A DNA stretch of 64,000 bases from Pyrenula massariospora (Eukaryota > Ascomycota > Eurotiomycetes > Pyrenulales > Pyrenulaceae). Where the stretch lies: contig JAGFMI010000001.1 of the NCBI GenBank assembly GCA_021030905.1, positions 434,001 through 498,000 of the forward strand, written 5' to 3'. The notes below the pieces were generated by a model, which was not told the DNA's origin, made no database searches, and worked only from the letters and a program-made list of their open reading frames with translations. A program made the translations under genes and the position numbers. This document shows positions 32,101 to 42,042 of the stretch, in pieces (position 1 is the first letter of the stretch; each line of letters begins with the position of its first letter).

Positions 32101-34738
32101 AAAACTTCAAAGAGCCCATATGATCAGATTTAGTGCGCCGATTGACGATCAGTAAAGTGTCATTTAAGGGCTCTTCATGTTCCGTTTGACCGGCCTCAGT
32201 TAGATATATCTGCGCAAAGTCTGGATCTGGGATTCCAAGTTCCAAGCAAATCACACTTCTAAGAGCATCGGCGGAGTCAATATCTGTGATGTCAATCAAA
32301 CGATAATTCCAATGATCTGGTGTTACCATAATGTATCTCCTAGGGACACTCGACCTCGTTTGCGGACGGCCTCGCAACTTCTCTTGATCTGACATGGTTG
32401 ACGCAGAGGATGGTCTTTCCACCAGCGAAAAATCGCTCCCGTTTGCTTTAGGTTTACCGAATGGTAAAGTCAGCGGCGCATGGCGGATATCGACCGGGCT
32501 AGTAGGAGATTCCAAGTGAGGTTCCTCCGGAGAGGGTTGGGCATCGTGCTTTTTGCGCTTCAAGAATTTATCCAAGAAGCCCTTTCCATGATCCCTTGTT
32601 GCCGAGGTCGCCTCATTACTCCATTGACGTCCCATCTCGAGCGGTGAAGGTCTTTGCGAGTCAGCTGTGTTCTTTCTTTCCTGATTTCGGGCTCCACTGA
32701 GAGCTCGTGAGGCTTCAGAGGGAGCATGACCCAACTTGAGCATAGAATCTGTACTGTTACTCTTAGAATGCTCGACCTTTCCGTGAGGCGATGAAGCTGT
32801 GGTCGTGGCAGATGCTGGCGCGGCATGGCCTAGGGCGGGGCTTCCGTTCTGAGGGCTACCTTCAAAAGGCCGATGACCCATTGCAGATTGAGTTCCCGAT
32901 CCTGCATCGCCTGAGGTGTGCGGACTGTGGCGGCCCTTGGTCATGCGATTCTGGAGGACGGTCTTGGAGAATTCGGGGCGATTATGGGGATGAAAGCTGT
33001 CAGCTGATGTTGACTCGCTAGGTGTACTTCCTTGGCTTGACTGTGGAGCCAGCGGAGCACTTCGTGGTTGATGTACAGACTTGGTAGGACCAAGACCCGA
33101 AGGCAGTTTCGGCGGCATTTGTCTGCCAGGGCTTCCTTCTGCGCCCGCTGTACTTGGCGTTGTCATCCAATTGCTATTTAGATTTGGTGAACTCTCCATA
33201 GTGCCATCAGTTGACGCGCTCGCTAGAATCTGAGCAGATTCTCGCCGCCTATGACCTGCTCCTCCAGCACTAGCTCCCGGTGTACCGTCCACACCACCTG
33301 TATCCGCGAGCCTTCTTATGAGTTTCCGCATGCGTTTACCTTCTTCGCGTTCTCGATGCTGGTCCCATCCAGTACCACTTTTTGTGCATATCTTGGCCAG
33401 TTGTGGTAGAATGATTTGGTGCATCTTCTGAAGATTAGTCCGTCCATTAGCTCCTCTTCCAAGTTCAATGAATTCGGGGCCCTGAATCTGAAGTGTTCGG
33501 AATGTCTCCTGCCAGTCGCTTGAGAAGTTGTTTGCAGAGAGCCAAAACAGAACTCGATCTAATGGCCATTGAGACATCCATTCTTGAGAAGGGGCAGGCG
33601 ATGGAAGGCTTGTATTCTGCCGTTGAACCCCAGAGCTTTCTTGCCCCTGAGTAGTGGCTTTGCTCTGGGGATTCGTTAGGGTAGCAGTAGGGGGGCCGGG
33701 TGATATGGGTTCGGCATTATTTCGCAGCGGTAACGTAAGTTGATGGTTTCGATTTGTCATAGGCGTTGGAGGTTGCGTAGGATCTTTTTGTCCGTCTTGA
33801 TATTTTCCATTAATCGCAGCATACTGATATCCTGAGAAGTCGCCAAACCCGTCTGTAAAAGAAGATATAGTGGCCGACCTAGAGCCATCGTTGTACCCAC
33901 CAAAGCCATCATGTCGAGAGTACGTAGATGATTGAGAGTCTTCCAACGGTGGGATTCCCACACCAGGTCCAAACGAGTCGCCACCTGGGATGAAGGTAGC
34001 AGATAGGACAGGCTTATCGTGTGATGGCGGAGGCGGCGGGATATTCAGTGTAGCCAATTGACGTGGCTGAGCCGTCAAGTGACTTGCGCTGTAGGCCAGA
34101 TGCTGATTTTGCGGCTGATTGGGATTGATTGTTGGCGGCGGAGGTGGCAAGGGTTGTACCATTCCTTGCCTTGCCCATGGCTGTGGATAGTTATGAACAC
34201 CAAACAATGCGCCCTGCTGCGGCATACTACCTGGTGGAGGTCCAGGAGGTGGAGGAGGCAGGGGGTTCTGTTGTTGTAGAGGGGGTCGCGGAGGTGGTGG
34301 CGGGAGTGGCATGAGATGAGGCTGATTTGATTGCGTCGGCGGAGGAGGCGGAATGTAAGGCTGCCGTTGGTTGTCCATGGTTTGGTTGTTTGACACCATT
34401 CTGGGGGCAGGATTATGTTGTGATTTGGAATGATAGCCGCCTAAAGCCGCTGTACTATGTTCTGTTTGTGCGCGCGGTCGCGGCCCGCCTCCAGGTGCAG
34501 TCGATGGATTGAGTAAAGGATATGGCGAGCCTGATCCAAGAGATGGAATACCCAAAGAAGATGAATTATATGTATTATTTCCGTAGTGAGGTAAATCTGT
34601 ACGCACAAGATCCTCCAGGACTTTAGGCGATTGGTTGACAACAAAACGAGCAGGTGAGGGAGAAGGGGTGGAGCGTTGTCTATTTGAATCCGAAGTGTTC
34701 GATCTTGCTGACGAGGACCGTTGGCGACTTGTGCTCAT
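29129..34738 (-). CDS. bck1: MAP kinase kinase kinase of the cell-wall integrity pathway (BCK1 type)
   Basis: Exons 29358-34738 and 29129-29282 give 1844 residues. The 75-nt intron 29283-29357 (GTGCGT...GTACAG) is a multiple of three and free of stops; removing it gives FQIEASDRPTAQTLLEH, the normal kinase subdomain XI. The start is ATG 34738. The order is: long disordered N-terminus with polyproline tracts (residues ~130-240); a SAM-like region (LDRVLFWLSANNFSSDWQ) near 400; a Ras-association-like stretch near 800 (YIMVTPDHWNYRLIDITD); and a C-terminal kinase from ~1540 (GKGTYGRVYLG, AVKQVE, HRDLKADNILL, DFGISKK, WMAPEV). The position of the kinase and the N-terminal layout fit Bck1/Mkk-kinase rather than Ste11 or Ssk2. 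In the family it acts downstream of Pkc1 and phosphorylates Mkk1/2. Confidence 0.94.
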   Translation of the reverse strand: MSTSRQRSSSARSNTSDSNRQRSTPSPSPARFVVNQSPKVLEDLVRTDLPHYGNNTYNSSSLGIPSLGSGSPYPLLNPSTAPGGGPRPRAQTEHSTAALGGYHSKSQHNPAPRMVSNNQTMDNQRQPYIPPPPPTQSNQPHLMPLPPPPPRPPLQQQNPLPPPPPGPPPGSMPQQGALFGVHNYPQPWARQGMVQPLPPPPPTINPNQPQNQHLAYSASHLTAQPRQLATLNIPPPPPSHDKPVLSATFIPGGDSFGPGVGIPPLEDSQSSTYSRHDGFGGYNDGSRSATISSFTDGFGDFSGYQYAAINGKYQDGQKDPTQPPTPMTNRNHQLTLPLRNNAEPISPGPPTATLTNPQSKATTQGQESSGVQRQNTSLPSPAPSQEWMSQWPLDRVLFWLSANNFSSDWQETFRTLQIQGPEFIELGRGANGRTNLQKMHQIILPQLAKICTKSGTGWDQHREREEGKRMRKLIRRLADTGGVDGTPGASAGGAGHRRRESAQILASASTDGTMESSPNLNSNWMTTPSTAGAEGSPGRQMPPKLPSGLGPTKSVHQPRSAPLAPQSSQGSTPSESTSADSFHPHNRPEFSKTVLQNRMTKGRHSPHTSGDAGSGTQSAMGHRPFEGSPQNGSPALGHAAPASATTTASSPHGKVEHSKSNSTDSMLKLGHAPSEASRALSGARNQERKNTADSQRPSPLEMGRQWSNEATSATRDHGKGFLDKFLKRKKHDAQPSPEEPHLESPTSPVDIRHAPLTLPFGKPKANGSDFSLVERPSSASTMSDQEKLRGRPQTRSSVPRRYIMVTPDHWNYRLIDITDIDSADALRSVICLELGIPDPDFAQIYLTEAGQTEHEEPLNDTLLIVNRRTKSDHMGSLKFFVSSPAMTASSLVPPPSAGLGLSFPKAMPSPQFVSTFNGKRVMDEESYAQLVSIAQHQPVPTQPPPYSDHLGDSIRTASQQSHFGGDAALYKAAEEFKREAERRQKLYQEKRQQTKDSPSTYGGPGIRGVGIRDFDSPRISPFEDKKTDPLVPFRQPPTAPSRSDTLAKVNSLNKRSGERIRHSGHSDQFNRRSDPIVEETVDRGRRRGIAATPSMTSGLGAALANVGKMVGTPAAVGGQGEENQPRQRAMQSVDFGEGTRGQSPGGSPRSPRYIWSKGKMMFKNPNFNKDEQEDNRGSVPALQLPQNLALNQAHRREPSPGISPASSPPTLPIMDNRKSYGPNFDFSEPNVPFAPSPMPEEDSDEDSDDGLFAIPLANSKPQKKPSLTVVTDDEPQKETTAKQKSPSTSGGGSIPSIQTPTTDRSDSTGRSRSDPMRPDSAVTHGAIPRSPERDGYRQREQHRMSFASDIWANRPPVEGVINHLDEFFPNIDLDEPYLEESTDGPSSATSGKGKEPAELPATATIRDRAAFGLNGVPLGLRIENESDTLGSDESTLKAKDRDTIASVAQRQMRKSGGLGRMKSIREVAKGRNELTRARSSAAGPAAQSNASGIIRRKSTKMFGANIVQIKPAPGNRLSTLDPIPQEDVPQEDAPRRQATFKIIRGQLIGKGTYGRVYLGMNATTGEFLAVKQVEVNQKLAHNDKDRVKDMVAALDQEIDTMQHLEHPNIVQYLGCERKEFSISIYLEYISGGSVGSCLRKHGKFEEPVVRSLTRQTLAGLAYLHQEGILHRDLKADNILLDIDGTCRISDFGISKKSDNIYGNDATNSMQGSVFWMAPEVVRSQGQGYSAKVDIWSLGCVVLEMFAGRRPWSREEAIGAIFKLGSLNQAPPIPDDVTQTASMEGLSFMWDCFQMCVHSHTFSFVCARICGFADVGFSYSEASDRPTAQTLLEHSSFCIPDPYYNFYDTQLADKLRTSSLTSGMEGPQQQ

Positions 34739-36138
34739 GATTTGTGATGCGCCTGTAGCAGAAGATGATTCAGTCAGGCCAGCTGACTGAGATCTTCCTA
34801 GGTTAGGTTCGGCTCATTGCTCTAGAGGTACTGATTTTCTGAATTCGAGCGCATTTGGTCCCGGCGGCTACAAGCATCAAGCGAACCTGAGCCGCGGAAG
34901 ATCAAAATTGCTCCAGACAAGGTTCGAGCCACTATTTTGACGATATTATCGGGTATGATGCTTCGATATTTCCGAGCGGTATTATGCTCAATGCCTCACA
35001 GCGCAAGTTCGGTTGGTCGGTTAGGTCGCAGACGGACGAGGCAATGGAAGGAGGGGCTTTAGGGACTCCGTGGCCGAAAGAAACTGGGTATAACAGTGAG
35101 AGTCCTCGAGGTCGAGGAGCAATGAGATTGCCGCACAAAGAGCGAACGGGTAGGCATCAATCCTCAGACGCTGAGGCTGAGGGTACTTCTCATGCTTTGC
35201 GTGAGCTTCGATTCCGCGATTAACGCCGCTCGGACCATATCGAAAATGGTTTAGCGCGAACTCCGGGGGATCGCCGACCGTTGCTACAACGAACGGGCCC
35301 TGACGGCCTCTATCATGATCAACAGCCATCTTAGACATCTCTCAAGTTCAACCACCATCTTGCAAGCAGCCCAGAACGACAGCCTCAAGCGGATCTCGAT
35401 ACAGGTTTCCATACTGATTCCTCGGTCTTTTGTGCCGAGGCTGTGACACGGCGAGAAATAAGACCACAGCGGCCAGTCAATTGGCTTGCTACGGCACCCT
35501 GAACGTGGTTTTGTGGACTTGACCCACAGACACTGGAAAGCGCACATAGGCTGAAGATAGCGGTGGTCAAAACTTCACAGCAGCTGGAACTCAGGGCTCT
35601 TCGTAAACATCTCGCATGGTCCAAGTAGAGATGAGGGCCATTGCAAGCGCCGCTGTGTCAAGACAACGTTTTCCAGGCATTTACATGTCAAAGACGTTGG
35701 GTCAACTTGCCGATTTGCCCATGTTAGTATTTGCAGATAGATTAGTATCTCCAATTTAATTCTCTTGAGTAGACGGGAGACCATGGTGAGGCATCGTCCG
35801 ATCACATCCAGCGCGCTTTCCCGCAGTAGCTGCACAACGCTTTCCGGACAGCCCGGACGTTTGAGCCAGATAGCACAGATGACATAATCCTCGCACAGGC
35901 TCTTGTTGGAGAGGAGTAGACACTGTGCAGATATATCTGCCGACTCTTCCAAATTTGAAGATTCATGGTCATTGGTTTCATGCTTCAGCGAGCTTCGTGC
36001 TGATTACGTGGTATTGCGCCGACCACCGGCGAGCAGACTCATTTCGCAAGCGTTACCTTCAACGAGAGAACAGTAAAAGCCTATAACCTTTCATCTGAGA
36101 TTGCCACGTCTCCGCCAGCGGACGATTCCATCTTCAAG
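34739..36138. other. Divergent interval BCK1 / PDC with a possible minus-strand coding remnant
   Basis: 1.4 kb lie between divergent start codons. On the minus strand 35,575-35,985 is open and reads like real protein (CEDYVICAIWLKRPGCPE, LDVIGRCLTMVSRLLKR). Further minus-strand frames continue to ~35,020 in shifting frames. I could not join them with convincing introns or assign a family. Confidence 0.35.
35575..35985 (-). pseudogene. Possible coding remnant, unrecognised
   Basis: An open stretch of about 130 codons ends in TGA at 35575-35577. It lacks a clear ATG in frame: the upstream limit is a stop, and the nearest ATGs are in other frames. Composition is protein-like, with helical Leu/Cys-rich text. 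The shape loosely recalls the C-terminal region of fungal Zn2Cys6 regulators, but no diagnostic motif is visible. It sits in the BCK1/PDC promoter interval, so it may be a relic of a third gene. Confidence 0.2.
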
Positions 36139-38160
36139 ATGGCTACCGATATTCGAACTACAGAATTGAAACAGCCTGTAGATGTGGCTCATTATCTGTT
36201 CACGCGTCTGCACCAGCTTGGCCTGCGATCCGTCCACGGCGTGCCAGGCGACTTCAATCTGTACATCCCGCCCCCTTCTCCGGGCAGTCTAAGCGAATGT
36301 TATGCTAACGTATATGGAAGAGTTGCATTGGATTACATCCCAAAATGTGGACTTAGCTGGGTAGGATCCACAGTCCACCGCTCGTCACGCCAAGTCGCTT
36401 TCATCTAACACAACTGCAGGTTGGCAACTGCAACGAACTAAATGCCGGTATGCCACCTCCTCAGAATGATGCCAGCTGTGCTAATGAGGAGTAGGTTACG
36501 CAGCAGATGGTTATGCACGCGTAAATGGCATTGGAGCGCTGAGTAAGTGATGGCGAGTGTCTACTCCCTCGGAATAAAGTCATAAAATTGCCTTATACTC
36601 GCTGCTGATTGTCATCTCAGTAACCACCTTTGGCGTCGGTGAACTGTCGGCACTTAACGCAGTGGCTGGGGCATATTCCGAGTATGTTCCGCTTGTTCAC
36701 ATCGTTGGCCAGCCATCGACCTTGTCTCAGAGAGATGGTATGCTGCTGCATCATACGCTCGGAAATGGCAATTTCCAAGTCTTTGCCGACATGAGCACGA
36801 ACATATCCTGTGCCGTGGCAAAACTGACCAGCCCGTACGATGCCGCTGCCTCGATTGATCATGCCCTGAAAGAGTGCTGGATTCATTCCAGGCCTGTCTA
36901 CATAACTCTTCCGACCGACATGGTACAGAAGAAGGTGGAGGGTGATCGATTGAGGATACCTATCGACTTGAGTCCACCCCAAGTCGAAGCGGAAAAGGAA
37001 GAGTACGTTGTCGAAGTGGTGCTGAAGTATTTGAAGGCAGCGAAAAATGCTGTCATTCTTGTTGATGCCTGCGCGATCCGTCACCGCGTGCTGGAGGAAG
37101 CTCGAGATTTAATAATCAAATCCAAACTGCCTACTTTTGTTGCTCCAATGGGCAAAGGTGCAGTAGATGAGACTTTGCAAAATTACGGAGGTGTATACGC
37201 TGGAACCGGCTCTAACGCTGGGGTCGCTGAAAGAGTGGAAAGTGCAGACTTGGTTCTGAGTATCGGTGCCATCAAATCCGACTTCAATACCAGTGGCTTC
37301 ACCTACAAGATCAGCCAGCTCAACACAATCGACTTCCACAGCAGCTATATTCGTGTCAAGTATTCAGAATATCCCGGAGTTGGAATGAAAGGGGTTCTTC
37401 GCAAAATCGTTGATCGCCTTCCCGCATTGAACATTCAGCCGGCACCGGCGGTAAACAACAATGTCATTCCCAAGGAGATTCAAAGCACATCCGATCCGAC
37501 TATCACGCATAGCTGGCTCTGGCCACGTCTCGGCCAATGGCTTCAGCCGAACGACGTAGTCTTGACCGAGACTGGCACCTCAAATTTCGGTATTTGGGAG
37601 ACGAGGTTTCCTCAGGATGTAACAGCCATCTCTCAAGTGCTCTGGGGGTCCATCGGGTATGCGACGGGGTCATGTCAAGGAGCTGCGCTTGCCGTCAAAG
37701 AATTACCAAAGAAGTTCAACCGAACAATCTTGTGGACGGGAGATGGTAGCTTCCAGTTGACTGCACAAGAAGTTAGCACGATGATCCGACATGACCTCAG
37801 CCCGATAATCTTCGTAATTTGTAACGACGGATACACCATTGAGAGATGGATTCATGGAATGGATGCGACATACAACGACGTACAGAATTGGAAGTATAAA
37901 GATTTGGTGGCAGCGTTTGGGGCAGATACGAAGAAGTGCAAGACATACCAGGTAAAGACTAGAGAAGAGCTCAACAACTTGTTTGAAAACAAAGACTTCT
38001 CATCTGCACCGCATCTACAGGTAAGAAACGCTTCCAAGCATTCTATTATATCCCAGTTAATCGGCCTTAGTTCGTTGAAGTCTACATGCCAAAGGAGGAT
38101 GCCCCCCAGGTCTTGCAAATTACCGCAAAAGCTTCTGCAGAAAACAACGCGAAGATGTGA
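36139..38160 (+). CDS. pdc: Pyruvate decarboxylase
   Basis: Six exons: 36139-36260, 36321-36360, 36420-36447, 36495-36542, 36621-38020, 38071-38160. Introns are 60, 59, 47, 78 and 50 nt, and the product is 575 residues. Exons 2-4 are 40, 28 and 48 nt; phases all close. ThDP enzyme landmarks: [15 protein letters not shown], the catalytic Glu in [16 protein letters not shown], the paired His in [11 protein letters not shown], and the ThDP/Mg motif [10 protein letters not shown]...ICNDGYTIE. The end is [15 protein letters not shown]. The cytosolic enzyme converts pyruvate to acetaldehyde and CO2 for alcoholic fermentation. Indole-pyruvate or phenylpyruvate decarboxylase activity is possible, since specificity cannot be read here. 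Without the last intron the frame would run into a spurious tail to 38314. Confidence 0.96.
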
Positions 38161-39116
38161 AGCAAAAAATGGCGCAACAGAAAGGTTATTCACCAATTAC
38201 AGTCAAGTCTTCATACAAGCAATCGATATTCGTTTAATTGCGATCATCTCGCCGCGGCCCGGCTACTCCTTTTTGGTTGCAGCGGCCTTCACCACCGTAG
38301 GTGTAGTGAGGTGAGGTCGATGAGACGCTGTCAAGGATGCACAGAGTGCGTTGACTGGTTTTGGTTGTCTTCTAAAGAATTGCTTCTATCGAGTAACCAC
38401 TGTAATGAGCCGCACATCCACATTATTCCTTTATCTTAGGTTGCTCAGGGCGGTGAAATGATAGAAACTCTACTCCCTCTTAAGCCAGCTCCGCTGCTGC
38501 AGTGCATATGATACTAAAGAGAATAATTGGGAGGTGGTGGTCAGATTACTTCACAGCACAGAGAATCCATAGTTATAACCAAATAGTCCTACTGGTGACT
38601 GTGAAATAAACCCTTTTATATGGTTGGAGCTACTAAAGGTATTCCCTTGTTTTGTGAATGCCGGCGCGACTCGGCCCACGTCTATGTTGCGATCAATCGC
38701 GAACATTGTACAATCTCCACAACCTCTTTGATCTCTACGATGGGTTGTTCTGCCCTGTCGAGACTAGGTGACAGAAATCGTGGCCGATTGATGCTAGGTA
38801 TCAGAAGTCGTGGCGCATTCAATGTGCCACAGGCGGGCGCCGGTGCTGACAGTGAGATGCGCCGCGACTTCTGACACCGAGCTGGGGGCCAGTCTCGATC
38901 AGCCACGACTTCTGTTACCCAGCCTCGTGTTCTGTCATCATAGATATTGAGTTACACGAATCGTTAGCTTGAACATTAAGAGAAACGATCTTCGTGTCCT
39001 AATGCGGTAATCTCAAAGTGCAGCACGTCGTCCTTCGAGCGAAATAATTGTCAGACAAGCGAGAAACGAGAGCCCCGGGATTTCGTAAGCAACCATATGT
39101 TGGAGGGCAATTGGAA
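38161..39116. other. PDC 3' flank with a foldback element
   Basis: No gene is seen. The MITE-like element at 38759-38927 is the only structure. 38940-39116 is the presumed TAN1 promoter. Confidence 0.5.
38759..38927. mobile_element. MITE-like foldback element with nested repeats
   Basis: The ends are imperfect inverted repeats: cgagactaggtgacagaa at 38759 against ttctgttacccagcctcg ending 38927. Pairing continues inward through a second copy of cagaagtcgtggcgcat / atgcgccgcgacttctg. Each arm is about 60 bases and contains two copies of a cagaaRtcgtgg motif. There is no coding capacity. Confidence 0.5.
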
Positions 39117-40452
39117 ATGCCCAAGAACAAGGTATGCAAACCATCATCTAGGCTGTCTCATTTTCGGCCCCGAAATCACCAAGCGACATCACTTAATTTC
39201 GCGATACAATCTCATTTGATCCGCTAACAACAGGTAGCGCTCGAAATACCATTTTCAAAATGCCCGAAACAAGGGCAAGTTTGTCGGTAGCCGCTCCAGT
39301 ATTGAGAGTGGCAATCAGGGCATATTCGTTACGTGCGATCGCGGTCGTGAAATGAAATGCATCTACGAAATGAGCGACCTACTATCGGAGGTATCTGACC
39401 ATTTTCTGATTATCAGGAAACCTACTTAGATGAGGTATAGTACTGTGATAACCTCAATATTACAATAAGATCCGCACCACGCGTGTCCGAGGACGAGGAG
39501 AGCGCATCTGATGAAGATATCGATCTTGAAGCGTCAATCGAAAAGGAAATACGAGATATGAAGCCATCAGCTTCCATCGTCGAGAAGCCTTTCTCGTATG
39601 TGAGACTGGACACTGACTGCGGTATGATCTAAGGACACCTGATCCTTTGCCATCCATTGATCCAAATGCCTAGTCTCGTTCTTCAAGCTTGCCAAACATT
39701 TAGATCCTGTCCAGGTGGTGCATCAAATCTGCACCGACACCCGCACCGATCCGCAACGAAAGCGTACCCGTTTCATCAAGCGATTGACCCCAATGACATT
39801 AATGCGTAAAAATCCTCCTATGGGTCTCGAGGAGCTGTGTGAATCGGTCTTGAGCACCCATTTCCATGCAGGTGCGCCGCCGAAAAAGGTAGATTACACC
39901 GTCACCTCAGACACTACGATTCATGCGTTGAATCCTTCCGTCACCGGGGCTGAATGTTTCTAATTTCCATACCGCTCTGAGATCCAAATCATCGTGCATT
40001 CTTACTCGCGCAATGCATGTTTAGGCGATTTGTTTACGATCAAGCCACGCGCGGGCACTAACAGCGTGGCAGTTTGCGATCCGCCCAACCATACGAGACA
40101 ACAACGATCTAGACCGTGATGGAGTCATCAAACTTGTTGCTGACTCGATCATGAGAGGTGAGCAGCACACCGTGAGCCTGAAACACTACGATGCCTTGGT
40201 GCTAGTAGACCTTTACCGAGTAAGTCTTTCGTGCCATTCTGCGAACGGACGGGGCGTCGTAAATTAATGCCGGCTCCAAGACCTACTGACATTGCATAGA
40301 ATGTATGTGGTATGAGTATTGTAGGTGCTGACTATGACGAGCTAAAAAAGTACAATCTTGCGGAACTTTATCAGCCCAGCCAAGAGGCTTCGTATCACGC
40401 TGTTGCGTCGGAGGAGAGCAGGGAGGGAGGCTGTTTCAAACCCGGGAAGTAG
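39117..40452 (+). CDS. tan1: tRNA acetyltransferase adaptor TAN1 (THUMP domain); one problem junction
   Basis: Visible only after splicing. Exons: 39117-39131, 39238-39390, [problem], 39470-39621, 39674-39888, 40073-40219, 40300-40452. Introns 39132-39237, 39622-39673, 39889-40072 (branch CACTAAC) and 40220-40299 are clean and in phase. The N-terminus MPKNKRSKYHFQNARNKGKF is typical. Then come IFVTCDRGREMKCIYEMSDLL, an acidic linker (ASDEDIDLEASIEKEI), the THUMP region (FFKLAKHLDPVQVV, CTDTRTDPQRKRTRFIKRL, KKFAIRPTIRDNND) and the family end CGMSIVGADYDELKKYNLAELY. TAN1 works with the acetyltransferase Kre33/NAT10 to make ac4C12 in tRNA-Ser and tRNA-Leu. Between 39390 and 39470 the frame needs either reading through TAG 39427-39429 plus a 35-nt intron, or a 39-nt intron, a 5-nt exon and a 35-nt intron. 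It may therefore be damaged. Confidence 0.82.
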
Positions 40453-42042
40453 GCGTGATGGTAACAGAGGTGCTCTCTCCCTCGCCGGAGTGGGAGCTGA
40501 ACGAGGCTTCCAATCGCCAGCAGCTTTAAGCTCTATCAAGCGGAATCTTGGTTCGGCAAGTCTCGAAGAAGCAATATCTTGGAGCAGCAGGCGCCGAGTT
40601 TCTCTCCCTGGCGAATGACAGGTTTGGCAGCAGCTCTTGGCCAAATTAGGAGGCTGAAGGCCAACGCCTCGAGGCAAGCCATCAAAGTTTAGGCACATAG
40701 CAGACACGCGTATGGCAGATGTAACCTTCTAGCGAGCTTCATTTGGGCGCAAGTACGAAGTCGCTGCGGAACGCATGGACACCGCTATGACAAATAATTG
40801 ACACCTGCGGCGCAAGGACCAGGTGATGGGTGTTGACGACCTGTTGGGGGGTTGGGGGGGAGGGTTGTCGTCCGGCGAGGAGCCCGGCAAGGCAGACGTC
40901 CATGACTGAACGGCGTTGAGAGAAGGATATATTCACACCTGTTCAGCAATGTTGCAACAACGCTGCACTCGCATTGACAGTTATTTAATTTTGTTCTAGA
41001 AGACTGGCGATCAATGATCATCCAACGGCCATCTGGATCGGGCGGGTGGTGGCTTGCTCCGACTCCCAAGTGTAGACAATAGCGACGCCATGGATCCAGG
41101 TCCCCGGTATTCCAGAATCCCAGCAAACCTGGGCGGCGACATGGGTCTCACGCACGCCCGACAAGCGAAAGAAAGCAGAAGGGCAAGACTTTCGCCAGTC
41201 GAGCCAATTGGCGCCACCGGTAACCGAAAGCCGTCTCGTGGAAATTCGCATCCAGCCACCAGCTGCTCCGAGCTTCCGTCTCCACCACTTTTAGCTTGCG
41301 AGGCTCTCGCTTCGCGGTTGTGGAGGGTCGTGTAACACGCCGACCTGCACGACCCAAAGTGGATGTTGGAGATAATCTAAGCCATGATCCTGTCATGGCC
41401 AGCTGCCCCAAAGAATCACTCGACATAAGGTATCTTCCAATGGCCACCAGCCCGCCTCTCTTCCCCCACCGTACCCGGCTACTGGGAGCTGCTAACTGCC
41501 AACCGACTCCCGTCCCCTAGCTCACGACCACCACCGAGGTCCTCTTCGACGCATGACACCTTGTACTTTTCTGATTGGAAGGCCAGACGAAATGGCATAA
41601 CTTCCGAGATGACCGACCTCCTGCGCTCGATGCCAGCTGCGGTCTTCACCTGAATTTCTGTTCATTGGAGCCTTCGACAAAAGGCAAACAAATTGACTTC
41701 TCCTGAGTTGCTGCGCCGTACCTGGCTTCCGAGGACCATGCTCCGACTTGCTGTAGCTGATCCAGACTGCTCTATCAGCTTCCGATACCTACCTACCCGG
41801 TCAACGTCATGCCTCTTACTACCATAGTCCCTTCCCTTTCGCATCCGTACAGTACCTTCCACGCTCATTTCAGATAGCGTTGCGCACGGGTTCCTAGGAC
41901 GTCGACTGCTTTCAGCTGTGACGCACGAGGCAGCTCTCCTTCAGCTTTTTTATCTGATCAATCATACCGAACATCGGAGACATTCATATTTGATGCTTGC
42001 GTTACACTCCGTCAACAATCTCCCTTGATCGCTCTCTCCATC
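40453..42042. other. Intergenic DNA, nothing recognised
   Basis: 1.6 kb. Open frames exist on both strands at 40.3-40.7 and 41.0-41.5 kb but are short, mutually overlapping and without family resemblance. Confidence 0.5.

Noticed and set aside
34921-34940. ggttcgagcc, resembling a tRNA B box
   Set aside because: No A box, acceptor stem or Pol III terminator at the right spacing on either strand.
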